From Hippophae tibetana (Eukaryota > Streptophyta > Magnoliopsida > Rosales > Elaeagnaceae): DNA of 64,000 nt. Both the position numbers and the translations under genes were made by a program. Position 1 is the first letter of the stretch, and each line of letters opens with the position of its first letter. Shown in pieces: positions 33,915 through 44,925 of the stretch. Location: assembly GCA_037013495.1 (NCBI GenBank), contig CM072811.1, positions 13,893,190 to 13,957,189 on the forward strand. The letters are read 5' to 3'. The notes beneath the pieces were generated by a model that saw only the letters and a list, made by a program, of their open reading frames with translations, did no database searches and was not told the origin of the DNA.

Positions 33915-34748
33915 CACTACTACAAATGTGGCATTTAAGTCGAGATTTAAAGTCGATTTATGGAGAAAATTGACTTATAATGAATTTAAAGTCAGTTCGC
34001 TAAAAAACCGACGCTATCCACGTAGTTTTTATCGTCGGTTCTACGTGTCAACCATCGCTATACAAGTGGATATTTTCCTTTTCTCCTCTTTCTTCCCCAT
34101 CAGACACAACATTTTTTATTTGTAGTGTTGTAAACAACACCCAAAAACCCAAAACTGACACTCCTCATCTACTCTTTCTCATTTTTTAGCCACCTATGAC
34201 CACCAATTCCAACGCCGTTTAGTAGGTTTTTTTCCTCTCCAAATTATCATCCAGATCCCTTATTTTTTGAGCAAAAGGCTCAAATTTTTTATACCCATTT
34301 TCTCACTTACAAAACACCCTTTTTTTCTTCATTTCCTTTATGTTTGTCACTTTATTTACTCTTGTAAGTATTTCTATTAATCCTATGCACTTATTATTCA
34401 CTTTGCGTTATTTTTGTATATTATGTGTATGAATTTTTGTATTATGTATATTATTATTTTTATTATGTTGGTTTTGTATAAGTATTTCCTAATTATATTT
34501 ATGTGTATATATTTGTTATGTTTGGTTTTTATGTAATTACAATCAATTATTTGTATTATTTAAACTTTGTTAAACAAATTTTGGTTTTTTTTCTATTATA
34601 TGTGATCGAATACAGGTTCAAATGAGTAAAATATGTAATAAAAAAATTAAAGTTGGTTCATGCATTCAACCAACTTTATATTTTAATTTTTTCCATTTAA
34701 AGTCGGCTCAGCGAATTGACTTTAAAACCCAATTTTGTAGTAGTGATA
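33912..34748. repeat. 3-bp target site duplication ATA of the CACTA element
   Basis: ATA at 33912-33914 and 34746-34748. Three bases is the duplication length of CACTA (En/Spm) transposons. Confidence 0.85.
33915..34745. mobile_element. Non-autonomous CACTA (En/Spm-type) transposon
   Basis: 831 bp. The left end reads CACTACTACAAATGTGG and the right end, reverse complemented, CACTACTACAAAATTGGG, giving a terminal inverted repeat of about 12-18 bases with a 3-bp duplication. Subterminal copies of TTTAAAGTC in both orientations (near 33945, 33980, 34698 and 34720) are typical transposase-binding repeats of the superfamily. No transposase is encoded; the plus-strand ORFs within it are short and unsupported. 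It interrupts the gag gene of the Athila-like element, so it inserted later. Confidence 0.92.
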
Positions 34749-35155
34749 GAACATCTGAACTTGTAACTAATCCAGTAATCCATGCTGAGGGAAACATCGA
34801 ATCAAATCTTTATACCTTTCCCATGCTTCATAGAGTGTTTCAAAATCATTTTTCCTGAGTTGACCAATCTCACCCCTAAGTTGGGCTATTTTTGTAGGTG
34901 GAAAGAATTTAACAAGAAATTTTTCTACCATGTTCTGCTAACTAGTGATGCTTCCCGGTTATAGATATTGTAGCCAACCTCTGGCTTTGTCCCTCAATGA
35001 AAAAGAAAAAAATCTCAGTCTAATGGTGTCTTTAGTAACACCATTCATCTTTATAGTGTCACAAATCTCCAAAAAAACATCGTCAAATGAATATTGGGAT
35101 CATCAAGTGGTGATCCGCTAAATTGGGCTTTTTGCATCATGTTGATCAATGTCGA
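34746..35155 (-). pseudogene. Gypsy gag N-terminal part (Athila-like)
   Basis: The minus-strand reading from about 35150 gives KAQFSGSPLDDPNIHL, then GTKPEVGYNIYN-type decayed text, FHLQK, PNLGVRLVNSGKMILKHSMK and so on: the same gag as at 2279-2761 but with several stops. It is continued across the CACTA element at 33914. At about 35150-35165 it abuts the linker of another gypsy element with no LTR between them. Confidence 0.75.
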
Positions 35156-35511
35156 TTTGACACTTTTTTTCTTCACACTTTTTTTTTCTTTCACACTTTT
35201 TTTCTTTTTCATTCTTCTCTTTTTGATCTTTTTCCCTAACCATCCTCAATTGATCTTCAAAGACTTGCTTGGGTGAAAGGGGTACAAGTGTGATGTTTTT
35301 ACCACTCTTTACAAACGAATACTTGTTTCTATATCTGTCATGTGTAACCCTCCTATCATATTGCCAAGGCCTACCTAGCAAGATGTGTCCAGCTTGCATG
35401 GGTACCAAATCACACATCACCTCATCCTTGTACCTTCCAATGGAGAAGCTCACTAATACGTGCTTATTAACCTTCACTTCCCCACTATCATTTAACCATT
35501 GCAACTTGTAA
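35118..35511 (-). pseudogene. Gypsy protease C-terminus and charged linker
   Basis: The open stretch 35504-35118 reads MQWLNDSGEVKVNKHVLVSF, DLVPMQAGHILLGRPWQYDR and ITLVPLSPKQVFEDQLRMV, then a Lys/Glu-rich linker. This is the C-terminal half of the retroviral-type aspartic protease and the spacer before RT. It follows the upper ORF by a frameshift near 35500. No RT follows: after the linker the sequence changes to Athila-like gag, so the last few codons belong to the other element. Confidence 0.85.
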
Positions 35512-36349
35512 GCTTAGGGTGTTCAAATGTAGGCAACCCTAATTTCTCAACTAAGGTAGTACTAGCCACATTGGTGCAACTTCCCCCATCTATGATAACA
35601 CTACACAATTTGTTACTCACATGACATCTTGTGTGAAAGATGTTATCTCTTTGTTGTTCAAGGTCATCCTCCTTGACTTGAGTGCTCACAGATCGCCTTA
35701 TTATAAGTGCTTCCCCATCCACGGGTCCTATCTCCTCTTCACTAGCTTCCCCTGCAGATGGCATCTCATCTTCTTCACTTTCATTATTGGTTCCAACCTC
35801 ACCACTCACTAAGGTGATCATTGCCTTTTTGTTGGGACATTGAGAGGCTATATGACCATTACCAAGACACCGAAAACACCTTAAGTCACGATTACGAATT
35901 GGGGTGTCGATTTTACCTTTGTCCTTGCTAGCCCCCATCTCTTTGGCTTTGTAAGGCTCAAATCTTGGTTTGGATGTAGCTATTTCATATTTTTTCACAT
36001 TGGACTTCCAAGGACTAGTAAGGTTTGGTTTTTGAGTAATGGGACTAGACCTTAATGGTTGGGATCGAAAACTTTGTTTCTTTAATTGCCTTTCCACCTT
36101 GATTGCCATGTGGACCATGTCTTCCATCTCCACATAATGATGAAGTTCCACAATGTTGGCAATGTCTGGATTCAACCCACTAAGAAACCTAGCCATGGTT
36201 GCCTCTCTATCTTCCTCGACATTAGCTCTTGCCATAACCACTTCCATTTCCTTGTAGTACTCATCAACACATTTATATCCTTGAGTCAATCTTTGTAAGC
36301 GTTGGTGTAACTCTCTATAGTAGTAGCTAGGCACAAACCTCTTTCTCAT
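35492..36349 (-). pseudogene. Gypsy gag C-terminus, zinc knuckle and protease active site
   Basis: A 285-codon open stretch. It shows the gag C-domain ([54 protein letters not shown]), a CCHC zinc knuckle CFRCLGNGHIASQCPNK (about 35890-35840), an acidic stretch, and the protease active site CSVIIDGGSCTNVASTTLVE (near 35595), where the Asp is kept in DGGS. The family normally continues in the same frame through protease into RT; here a frameshift breaks it near 35500. Best preserved gag in the window. Confidence 0.9.
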
Positions 36350-36935
36350 GATTGTCCTCCCAATTATCTATGGGACTTTCACGGTTTCTCCTCCTACTAA
36401 TGACCAATTGATCCCACCAATTCAATGCATAGTCAGAAAACACAATTACAGCAATTTTTACTTTTTTTCTCCGTGGAGTAGTTGTGACATTCAAAAATAT
36501 GCTCCATTTTCTTCTCCCACTCCAAATACAACTCCGGGTCATTCTTTCCTTGGAATTGTGGTATCTTCATTTTTACACTACTTAGATCTCTATCAACTCC
36601 ATCTTGAGCTCTAGGTGGGGGTCTCCACATACCTTCTCCACCATTTCTTCCTACTTTAATCTCATTTCTTCCTCCTCTAGGCATTCTTCCCCCTTCTTCC
36701 TCCAATTCTTCTTCCCAATTTCTTCCTCTATATCATCCCCAACATGAGCTTGCCTATTAACCCTCCTAACATTGGGTGGAGGTGTTTCTCGTTGTAAAGT
36801 TGCTAAGGAATTTTCTTGCCTTTCCAATCTTTCATTCATATCAACTACCAAGTCGTTCATCCTTTCAAAAGATTGTTGCAGTGCCCTCATCATGAACATC
36901 ATATCCGGTCTTCCTTCGAGACTACTGTTTGACAT
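36327..36935 (-). pseudogene. Gypsy gag N-terminus
   Basis: Three overlapping open stretches (36935-36651, 36705-36433, 36542-36327) in different frames give MSNSSLEGRPDMMFMMRALQ, a helix with RMNDLVVDMNERLERQENSL, then KMKIPQFQGKNDPELYLEWE and SDYALNWWDQLVISRRRN, as in the 17.6-17.9 kb copy. Two to three frameshifts separate them from the downstream gag ORF. The start at 36935 is the first Met of the family pattern. Confidence 0.85.
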
Positions 36936-37898
36936 TTTTTTTCCATTCTACACAATAATAGGTTTGTGTAATAAAATAGAACTAATGTAAATTCACACAA
37001 TACCTCACGTATTTAGTGCTCAGATTGATCGCTCAAACACTCTTAGTTCCTAATCAAAGCAACCAAATCCAGGAATTCCAACCAATTTGTAGAATTATCA
37101 AACACCCAAAAAAAATAGTTCACAATATCCCACTTGTTAAAGCACAAAGGAAACTAACTCAAAGTGTTTAGAGTAGTAAGCACAGGAAAAAGCAATAGAA
37201 CAACACGATTGGAAAACAACAATTTCCCCAAAGGAACTAAGCACACAATGGAATATTTATAATCAAAGTGTAAAATTGTTGAAACTATGAGTTCTAATAC
37301 TCACTAGAAATTAGCAATTGCAATTTGGCCTCTCTTTTTTCTGTTTTTTTTAATTAATTTTGGCCACCCTTTTTCTGTTTTTTTTCTTTTTGGAACAATT
37401 ATGCTAATAACTCAAGAGTAAATCAATACAATACTTTCAATATGAGTTTAAGGAATTTTTAAGATTGGTAAAATAGCACATAAATTACGACACAAAGGGA
37501 AAATGAAATTTCTGCAGGAACTACCACAGAAATACTAGAAAACAACCAAAAATTGCAAAATATTTCAGATTTTGCAGAATAAGCAAGGAAAAATATAGAA
37601 TAGATTCAGTAATAGCAGAATTTGCAAGGAAAATGCAGAATATGAAAGAAAATTTCAGAAACAGTAGGATATGCAAGGTTACTACTGAAAACTTTGGACA
37701 CAATAGAATTTGAAAGAAAAATGCAGAAAAAAACGTGGAAACAAAGAAAAGCAATATTTTTAAGGTATGGAGAATAAATTTCAGCAAGAACACAACAGAA
37801 TGATATTTTTTTCGTTTTTTTTTTGTGTTAGAAATATAACAAGAACATAAGAACAAGAACAAATATAAAGGATGGGAATCTAAAAATTAGCACCAAAA
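36936..37898 (-). other. Leader between LTR/PBS and gag of the gypsy element
   Basis: No coding domain. Length (about 950 bp) and position fit the untranslated leader. The 113-codon ORF at 37521-37862 is Phe/Leu-rich low-complexity text. Confidence 0.45.
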
Positions 37899-37911
37899 GG
37901 TCTGATACCTA
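37899..37911 (-). other. Primer binding site (tRNA-Met type)
   Basis: The minus strand reads TAGGTATCAGACC beside the LTR start at 37913, close to TTGGTATCAGAGCC. Confidence 0.65.
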
Positions 37912-37912
37912 A

Positions 37913-38657
37913 TGATATGAACCAAGAGGATAGGATCTAGCTAATTTCAGATTATATAGCAAAGGATTTCTCCACAAATCAATGGATATTACTCACCATT
38001 TTTCTGAGGAGAAAAAACGCCACAAGGAGCTATTATTTCCTTGATAAGTCTAGCATAAATGAAACCCTAACAAGTATGGATATTACTCACCACAAATGCT
38101 TGGATGCTAAACAATGCCAAAAAGGTTGCCAATCCCTTGATAAGTTGCTTGAAGAGGAACAAAGAGCTAGAATGAGCTCTCAAATTATCTGAATATTCAA
38201 ACTTCATTCAAAATTGTATTTTACAGTAGCTGAGCTGGTCTTAATAGGATACAAACCAACCCTAAGCTCTACTACATCATAGCCCTTGATCTCATCCAAG
38301 GGTTGAAAATAAACACAGCCAAAAAGTAGAAAAGGTAACAGAAAACATTGACCTAAACATGGAAAAATTGGGGCAGCTGACCACAAAGGAATCCTATAAA
38401 ATATTACATCTTAACCCTTGATTTCATCCAAGGGCTGAAAAGAAAACTGGCCAAAATCAGTCCAAATGGCACTCCAAAATTGGAACAAAATATGGAGCAG
38501 CTGAGAACAATAGAAACCCTATAAAATATTACATCTTAACTCTTGTTTCCATCTAAGGGCTGAAAATGAAGCTACCCAAAAAAGTCCAAATGGCACAACA
38601 ATGTGCCTAGTTTTATTTTTCCAATTTTGCCCTAATTTCCATCCTAGGATTGTCACA
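37913..38657 (-). mobile_element. 5' LTR of the 35-37 kb gypsy element
   Basis: About 745 bp. The inner end starts TGATATGAACC (compare TGATGTATACC in the 18.0 kb LTR); the outer end, TTGTCACA, reads TGTGACAATCC on the minus strand. It contains a tandem repeat of about 128 bp. No partner LTR is found in the window, because pol and the 3' half are missing. Confidence 0.6.
38272..38605. repeat. Tandem repeat of about 125-132 bp in the LTR
   Basis: Three imperfect copies starting at about 38273, 38405 and 38530 (TACATCTTAACCCTTGAT type), each containing CATCCAAGGGCTGAAAA. The third copy is shorter. Confidence 0.8.
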
Positions 38658-38805
38658 ATCCTTGCACTCCCAATTTAGGTCCCCTTGATTATGCATGACC
38701 TCTTGAATGAGCCCATTTAAAGCCTTTTCGAGTTGTGCCTTCCTAGACCTTGTGATTGGTCCACTTGGAATTTGTAGAGCTCGATGATTCTCATCACTTT
38801 TCTTT

Positions 38806-40126
38806 ACCTATAAAAAGGCCTTCTTCCCCATTGTAAAAAACACACCTTAACACACAATTTTTTCAACTCTTTCTCTCTCTAGCTTTCTCACTCTAGAAAT
38901 TTTTCTTAGTTCTTTTTTTAGTTTTTATTTTTAAAATTCTTCTCTTTTTGAGAAGAGCTAGGTGTGGTTTTATAGATTTTTAGTTTTTGATTCAATAAAC
39001 GGAAATGAAAATCGTTTGGAGGTTTTCCAACAATAGAATTAACATCAAAGTTCTATAAGGATTCTTTTGAGGTATAATTTTAAAATGAATTCTTTACATT
39101 TATTTTTTATGTTTTATTCTTATATGTTATGTATAATTTGTCTTTGATTGAATTTAACATAACTAACTATTTGTAATTATGATATAATAATAACGTTGTT
39201 ATGCTTACGAAATATTAAATAGGTAAAATATTTATATAAAATAAATTGATTTTGTTTTTATTCAAGATTTTATATTAAGGATGTTAGAGAGAAATATATT
39301 ATTTTTCATTACAAACTTAAATCTAAAAATTAGACTCTAAAGTTTAATTATTCGATCTGATTTAGAATAGTGCTCTTTTATTTGTTGGTACAATCGCCCG
39401 GTAATTAGACTAAACTTTTATTTCAAAAATAATTTATAAGAACTATTATTCGAAAATGTATTGAAAACATATTTTCAGTAATGGTTTTAATACTTGTAAG
39501 TTAGTACTCAGATAATTAAATTCTTAGGTTTAATTTGGACACCTTGAATAAAGTTTAAACTATCTAAGCCCACAAATGTGGCATTTAAATGGTTCATTTT
39601 CAATCTCTTAGAAAAAATGAATTAATTTAATTAGTCAAATTAATTATCGATCCTACCAATAAGTGTTAATTGATTTCTTTAATTAACAAATAATATTTAA
39701 CACCATCGAAGGTAGTATTCATATAAAAAAAGAAAATCAATAAATATCAATTTATATCTTTAATAACCTAAATAATATGAACAAGCATAATTAACTTAAT
39801 TATATATCCATAAATACTTCATTTTTATGAATGATAAAAATTTGCATAATTATTTATTTAATCCATATCTATATTTTTTTTATGTTATTAGATTAGGAAA
39901 CATCAAACCAAAATATTGTGACAGAATGTTTAGGATTTAATTTCAGTTTTAAATGTTTGAATAATAAATTAAAAATCACATATATTTCTTCCTTAGATCA
40001 ACCTTGGGAGTATACTTATCATTTTCTATAAATTAATTTCTACACTTGAGAGAGTTTTACAAATATAAATCAAAGTATTTGTTAGATCAGTATTTTCAAG
40101 ATCAATATTATCCGTCTTACTCATCA
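38806..40126 (+). mobile_element. 5' LTR of a LARD-like element (3' two thirds only)
   Basis: Matches the LTR at 42947-44743 from the TATA box (CCTATAAAAAGGCC, about 38807) to the end CTCATCA at 40126. Both share a subfamily-specific TATAATTTTAAAATG insertion after the AAGGATT motif, absent from copies A and B. The expected first 500 bases or so, starting TGATAAGTGC, are not visible to the left, where a minus-strand gypsy LTR ends at about 38657. The two LTRs differ at many sites, so the element is old. Confidence 0.82.
38936..38959 (+). other. LTR stem-loop, LARD 5' LTR
   Basis: ATTCTTCTC and GAGAAGAGC arms with a T5 loop; seven Watson-Crick pairs, then a T-G wobble. Confidence 0.65.
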
Positions 40127-42946
40127 AGTTTTTGGCACCGTTACCGAGGACTTGATGTTGTGCTAATCAAATTTTTAGTGCCATTGTCGAGGAAGGAATA
40201 GAGTTTTTAAATTAGTTATCAAAATTTTGAAAAAAAAAATTTGTTATAAATAATTGTGATTTTTTTATTTATTTTGAGTTAAAAAAAATTTAATTTTTAC
40301 CTTTTATTTTTTATTTTTTTATTTTATTTTCTTGTAATTTTTTTAATTTATAATTTTACTTTTTAATTTATTTTTCTTAATAATTTTTTTGAAGTCTTAA
40401 TTTTCATTTAATTTTTAATTTATTTATTTTCTTTTAATTTTTTTTTTAATTCTTAAGTTTTAATTTTCATTTAATTTTAATTTTATTTATTTTTTACTTT
40501 TTTTATTTTCTCTTAATTTTTAATTTTAATTAAAAAAACTAAATTTATTAACTTAATTAATTTAGATTTTAACTAACTTAATTAACTTAAATTTTAATTT
40601 AATTTATTAAGTTAATTAACTTAAATTTTAATAGCATAGTTTTTGGAAGTCTTTATGCTACTAGTTTTTCCTGAGAATGTTGTTCTCTCTAGAAGGATGG
40701 TTTTTAAGAAGACTTTACCCCACCATTCTTTCCAAGTAACACCCTTGCTTAATATTGATTATGTTATTTAACTTAGAACTAATAATAAAAAAAAATATTA
40801 AAAAAAAGTTAAAAAAATTCTGAAGCTATTTCTAAAATTTCAAAAAATTTAATCACAATCTGTGATAAAAGAATGTAGTTGCTTCGTTAGATCTAGGTAC
40901 AACTTGTATTAATGCCTTAATTATTTGACTTGCTCCTATAAGTGGGCTATCTATAGGACATGACTTAAAAAGTATTGGTAGACAAACGTGTCTTACCTAT
41001 AGGTTTGAGTGACTTAATGATGTGGGGACATTGAGATTATTTAAAATGAAATCCCCCTAAGTTACATCTTGCTAAGACGTTAAACTAAGTGCTGGATAGG
41101 AAGTAACCTATTATTTTAAGTAATTTTCTTTTATTTTATTTTAATTCAATGTGAATAATTTTAGAATTGTTAAAACTAAAACTATTTGTTGAGATGTTAG
41201 AAGTTCACAACAATCTATCTGTGCAGACTTTAATGATGAACATAATGGATACACCTACATTTCTTTATCACTACTTGTACATTCTCAAGAAATAGGAAAT
41301 TTTTCTTCTCTTTTATCTTTATCTTTAATTTATAATTGTTACATTAAGGACAATTTAAGTCCTAGGTTATGGATGGTGAAAAGTTACCATGCTTAAATTC
41401 AAAAATTTTAACAATTTTCATTTTTATTGTGTTTGATTTTATTTTCTTTGTATGGTTTAATAAGTTTTAGAATTTTAGGATTAGTTTTAAAACAAAATTT
41501 ACAAAAATTTATCATTTATTTAAATCAAATTAAAGTAAATAGTTAAGTCTTTTGCATGGTTAGATTAATTTTTGAAAACATATCATGGAGTATATGGTAA
41601 TTAGTTAGTTTTTGTCATGACTAGTCATTCTTGATTAGATGTGAAAACTATATTAAACCCAAAATGAGTGTTTAGGAATCAAATAGTAGAGACTACCCTT
41701 ATGAGATATAATTTGAGCCTAATTTTCTTTATTCTACTCCAAACACATTTCTTATTTCTTCAAATATTTAGAAGATCGATATAGGTATTAGCATTGAATA
41801 GATGAATTTTTTTCTCGTCTTAATAGAATGTCATATATGTTTTTTTCTTAGATTAAATGATTTAAGTAGAAATTGATAGTATATGTCTTCGCATGACTTC
41901 TACGAAAAAAAAGACATATATAGGGTTACCTAAACCAAAATCAAATAGAAAAATCACAAAATTAACCACTCACCAAAATCCTACAAAAATGTATAATCTG
42001 TACATGGGTTCACTCTCTAAAAAAACATATATAGAAAAATCTCTTAAAAAATAGAGAGATAAAATATATAGTATAATCTAGATACTATGACCCGTATAGC
42101 CTATAAATTTGTGAGTAAAGGCTAATTACAAAAGAAAGTTATAGGAAGTAAATCCCTAGAAGTTATTGCATTTATTTTTCCTACACTTCTAATAGGCATA
42201 TATCTTGAAATGTTTGCTTAATAAGTTTGATTGATGTATGAAAATAATTTTTATATATGATATCTTTATAATTTATACATTCGATTCCTTTCATGAGATC
42301 AACGTTAAAATAACACTTTGAGCCTCTTCTTTATACATATGTGAATATATTAGTTCATTTATATACATCAAATCTTTCGCATATAAATTAGTATAAGTGT
42401 TTGAACCTATATGATTCAGTGTTTTTGATAGTATTGACTTGTGAGGAATAGAATCGAAGCGAATTCAGATTCCTCATACTAAGTTTGGGTTAAATTAAAT
42501 TGATACATTTTTTATATGAAATGTGAAAATGATTTTCAATTAATTATTATAATCAATCATGAATGTTTAGAAAGTTGAAATAATCTATGCTTAAGATTTT
42601 AATTATGAAATTTAAAAGAGATTATAAGTATGAAATATTTTTGTATTTAATTTCTTTATTTTATTTTAGTCCTTTTACTTTATTTTTAATTTTAGTTAAC
42701 TTTTTATTTTATTTGTCTTATTTTGTTTTCATTTTTTTGTTAATGTTTGTGAGTATTATTACTGAAAACTCTCACTAGACTTAAACTCATTCACTATGGA
42801 AACTTAGGGGTTTAAAGGCTTGTTACATACACTAAATGCAACTGTGTCAATCCATGGAAGTGATTTAGGATAGTTTAATTTTTAGTTTTTACCACTTCTT
42901 TTGCTAACTCTTCCTAAGCAACTAGCAAGAAGTTGGTTGGGGGTTG
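40127..42946 (+). mobile_element. Non-coding internal region of a LARD-like element
   Basis: 2.8 kb between two LTRs with no gag, protease, RT or integrase text in any frame. It includes long T/A-rich runs (40240-40640) and the phrase ATTAAGGACAATTTAAGTCCTAGGTTATGG (split, 41343-41372), resembling the region before the polypurine tract of Athila-like elements. The longest ORF (42587-42778) is Leu/Phe low-complexity. With paired LTRs and a PBS this fits a large retrotransposon derivative that depends on another element's proteins. Confidence 0.75.
40133..40150 (+). other. Primer binding site, Athila/Tat type
   Basis: TGGCACCGTTACCGAGGA, 7 bases after the LTR end. It is the mutated form of TGGCGCCGTTGCCGGGGA, the usual first bases after the LTR in plant Athila/Tat elements. 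A second, weaker copy follows at about 40175-40194. Confidence 0.75.
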
Positions 42947-44743
42947 TGATAAGTGCTTAAAAAGAAATAAAATTACCTTGATTTAATGTAATTAAATTTA
43001 TTAAAAAGATTATATTTATATGATTTTATCATATTTTTATATAAATTTTTCTTTTCGGAATCACAAATATTTGTTTTTGTTTTTCAAGTATTTTAGCTTC
43101 AAAAATAATTTAAAGATTCCAAGAATTATACTGCAGGCAATACATCACAAATATGTTGAAAAAAAATGAGAAAAAGTCAAAAAAATAGAAAAATGAAAAA
43201 ATGGACCAAACAACCAAACTATGTGTGCATCACGTCAAAAGTAAGCACATTCGTGCCTATTCATGCCGCAAATCCATTCATAGCCACGTGGGCATCATGC
43301 TGAAATCCTATGTGCATCAAAGCCTACATTAGCACCCATCCACTCCGTAAATCCCACGTGTGTCAATATATTTTGTACCGTGAATCTCACTTAGTCGCGC
43401 GCATCAGTGCCTCACACGCTTGCCAGCCTATCCAATACGCATCTATCATCATGTTTTAAGATATTTTTCAACTTTTTTAGCCTTCACCTATAAAAAGCCT
43501 CTCTCCCACATTGTAAAAAACACACCATAACACACAATTTTCTCAACTCTTTCTCTTTCTAACTTTCTTACTCTAGAAAGTTTTCTTAGTTTTTTTTAGT
43601 TTTTAGTTTTAAAGTTATTTCTTGTTTGATAAGAACTAGCTATGCCTTTATAGATTTTTAATTTTAGATTCAATAAATGAAAATGCAAATCCGTTTGGAG
43701 GTTTTCCAACAAGAGAATTAGCATCAAAGTTCTGTAAGGATTTTTTTGAAGTATAATTTTAAAATGGATTCTTTACAATTATTTTTTATATTTTATTCTT
43801 ATATGTTATGTTTAATTTGTGTGTGATTGAATTTAACATTGTTGGTTATTTGTAAATATGATATAATAATAACGTTGTTATGCTTGCGAAATATTAAATA
43901 GGTAAAACATTTCTATAAAATAAATTGATTTTGTTTATTCAAGATTTTATATTAAGGATTTTAGAAAGTAATATATTATTTTTCATTAAAAACTTAAATT
44001 TGAAAATTAAATTCTAAGGTTTAATTATCCGATCTAATTTATAGTAGTGTTCTTTTATTTGTTAGTACAATCCCCCGATAGTTAGAATGAAACTCTATTT
44101 CAAAAGTTTTTTATAAGAACTATTATTAGAAAATGTATTAATAATATATTTTCATAAATGATTTTAAAAATTGAAAGTTAGTACACAGATAATTAAATTC
44201 TAAGGTTTAATTAGGGCACCTTCAATAAAGTTTAAACTATTTAAGCCCACCAAAGGTGTCATTGAAATGGTTCATTTTCAATCTCTTAGAAAAAAAGGAA
44301 TTAATTTAATTAACCAAATTAATTATTGACTCTATCGATAGGTGTTAATTGATTTCTTTAATTAACAAATAATATATAAACCCACCAAATGTGGTATTTA
44401 TATTAAAAAAATGAGAATTAATAAATATCAATATATATATCTAATAACCTAAATAATATAAACAAGCATAATTAACTTAATTTGTATATCCATAAATACT
44501 TCACTCTTATGAATAATAAAAATTTGCATAATTGTTTATTTGATCCATATCTATGTTTATTTCTTTTATGTTATTAGATTAAGAAACACCAATCCAAAAT
44601 ATTGTGATAAGATGTTTAAGATTTAATTTTGTTTTTAAAAGTTTGAATAATAAATTAAAAATCACATATTTCTTCCTTAGATGTAAAACCAAAGTATAAA
44701 ACCAAAGTATTTGCAAGATCGGTATTTCTGGTCTTGCTCATTA
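42947..44743 (+). mobile_element. 3' LTR of the LARD-like element
   Basis: 1797 bp from TGATAAGTGCTTAAAAAG to CTCATTA (end mutated from CTCATCA). It is preceded by AAGAAGTTGGTTGGGGGTTG, a purine-rich stretch that could be the polypurine tract. It has a TATA box CCTATAAAAAGCC at about 43488 and a degraded stem-loop at 43613-43637. The block upstream of the TATA box (43200-43440) contains GCAT/CACG phrases but is less GC-rich than in copies A and B. It is followed by GTAGC, and a related empty site exists at about 50895. Confidence 0.88.
43613..43637 (+). other. LTR stem-loop, LARD 3' LTR (degraded)
   Basis: AGTTATTTCT and GATAAGAACT arms; the outer four pairs remain, inner pairs have mismatches. 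Confidence 0.5.
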
Positions 44744-44925
44744 GTAGCATAATCTCAAAATGTTCCTACATGTCTAACATGTAATCTAATGTGTATAAGA
44801 ACAAATATATACCTAAATTGTGACCGTTGGAGGTCGATAGTTTCTCCAGCTTGAAAATAGTCGTGAAGGACAAACCTAGAAACTAAAATTACATTTGTAT
44901 GTTTTATTCACGAATATTGTCAACA
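44744..44925 (-). mobile_element. Copia LTR fragment, minus orientation
   Basis: GTAGCATAATCTCAAAATG to CGAATATTGTCAACA matches 50897-51080 of the full LTR at 49816-51080. It would be the inner end of the 3' LTR of the copia element lying between. Its left part was separated by the LARD-like element at 38.8-44.7 kb and is not recognisable to the left. Confidence 0.78.

Noticed and set aside
33799..34125. 108-codon plus-strand ORF across the CACTA left end
   Set aside because: It crosses the transposon boundary and lies opposite the gag remnant; no domain.
38272..38605. Possible CRISPR-like regular repeat
   Set aside because: Units are about 128 bp with no short repeat plus unique spacer pattern; it is a tandem repeat in an LTR of a plant genome.
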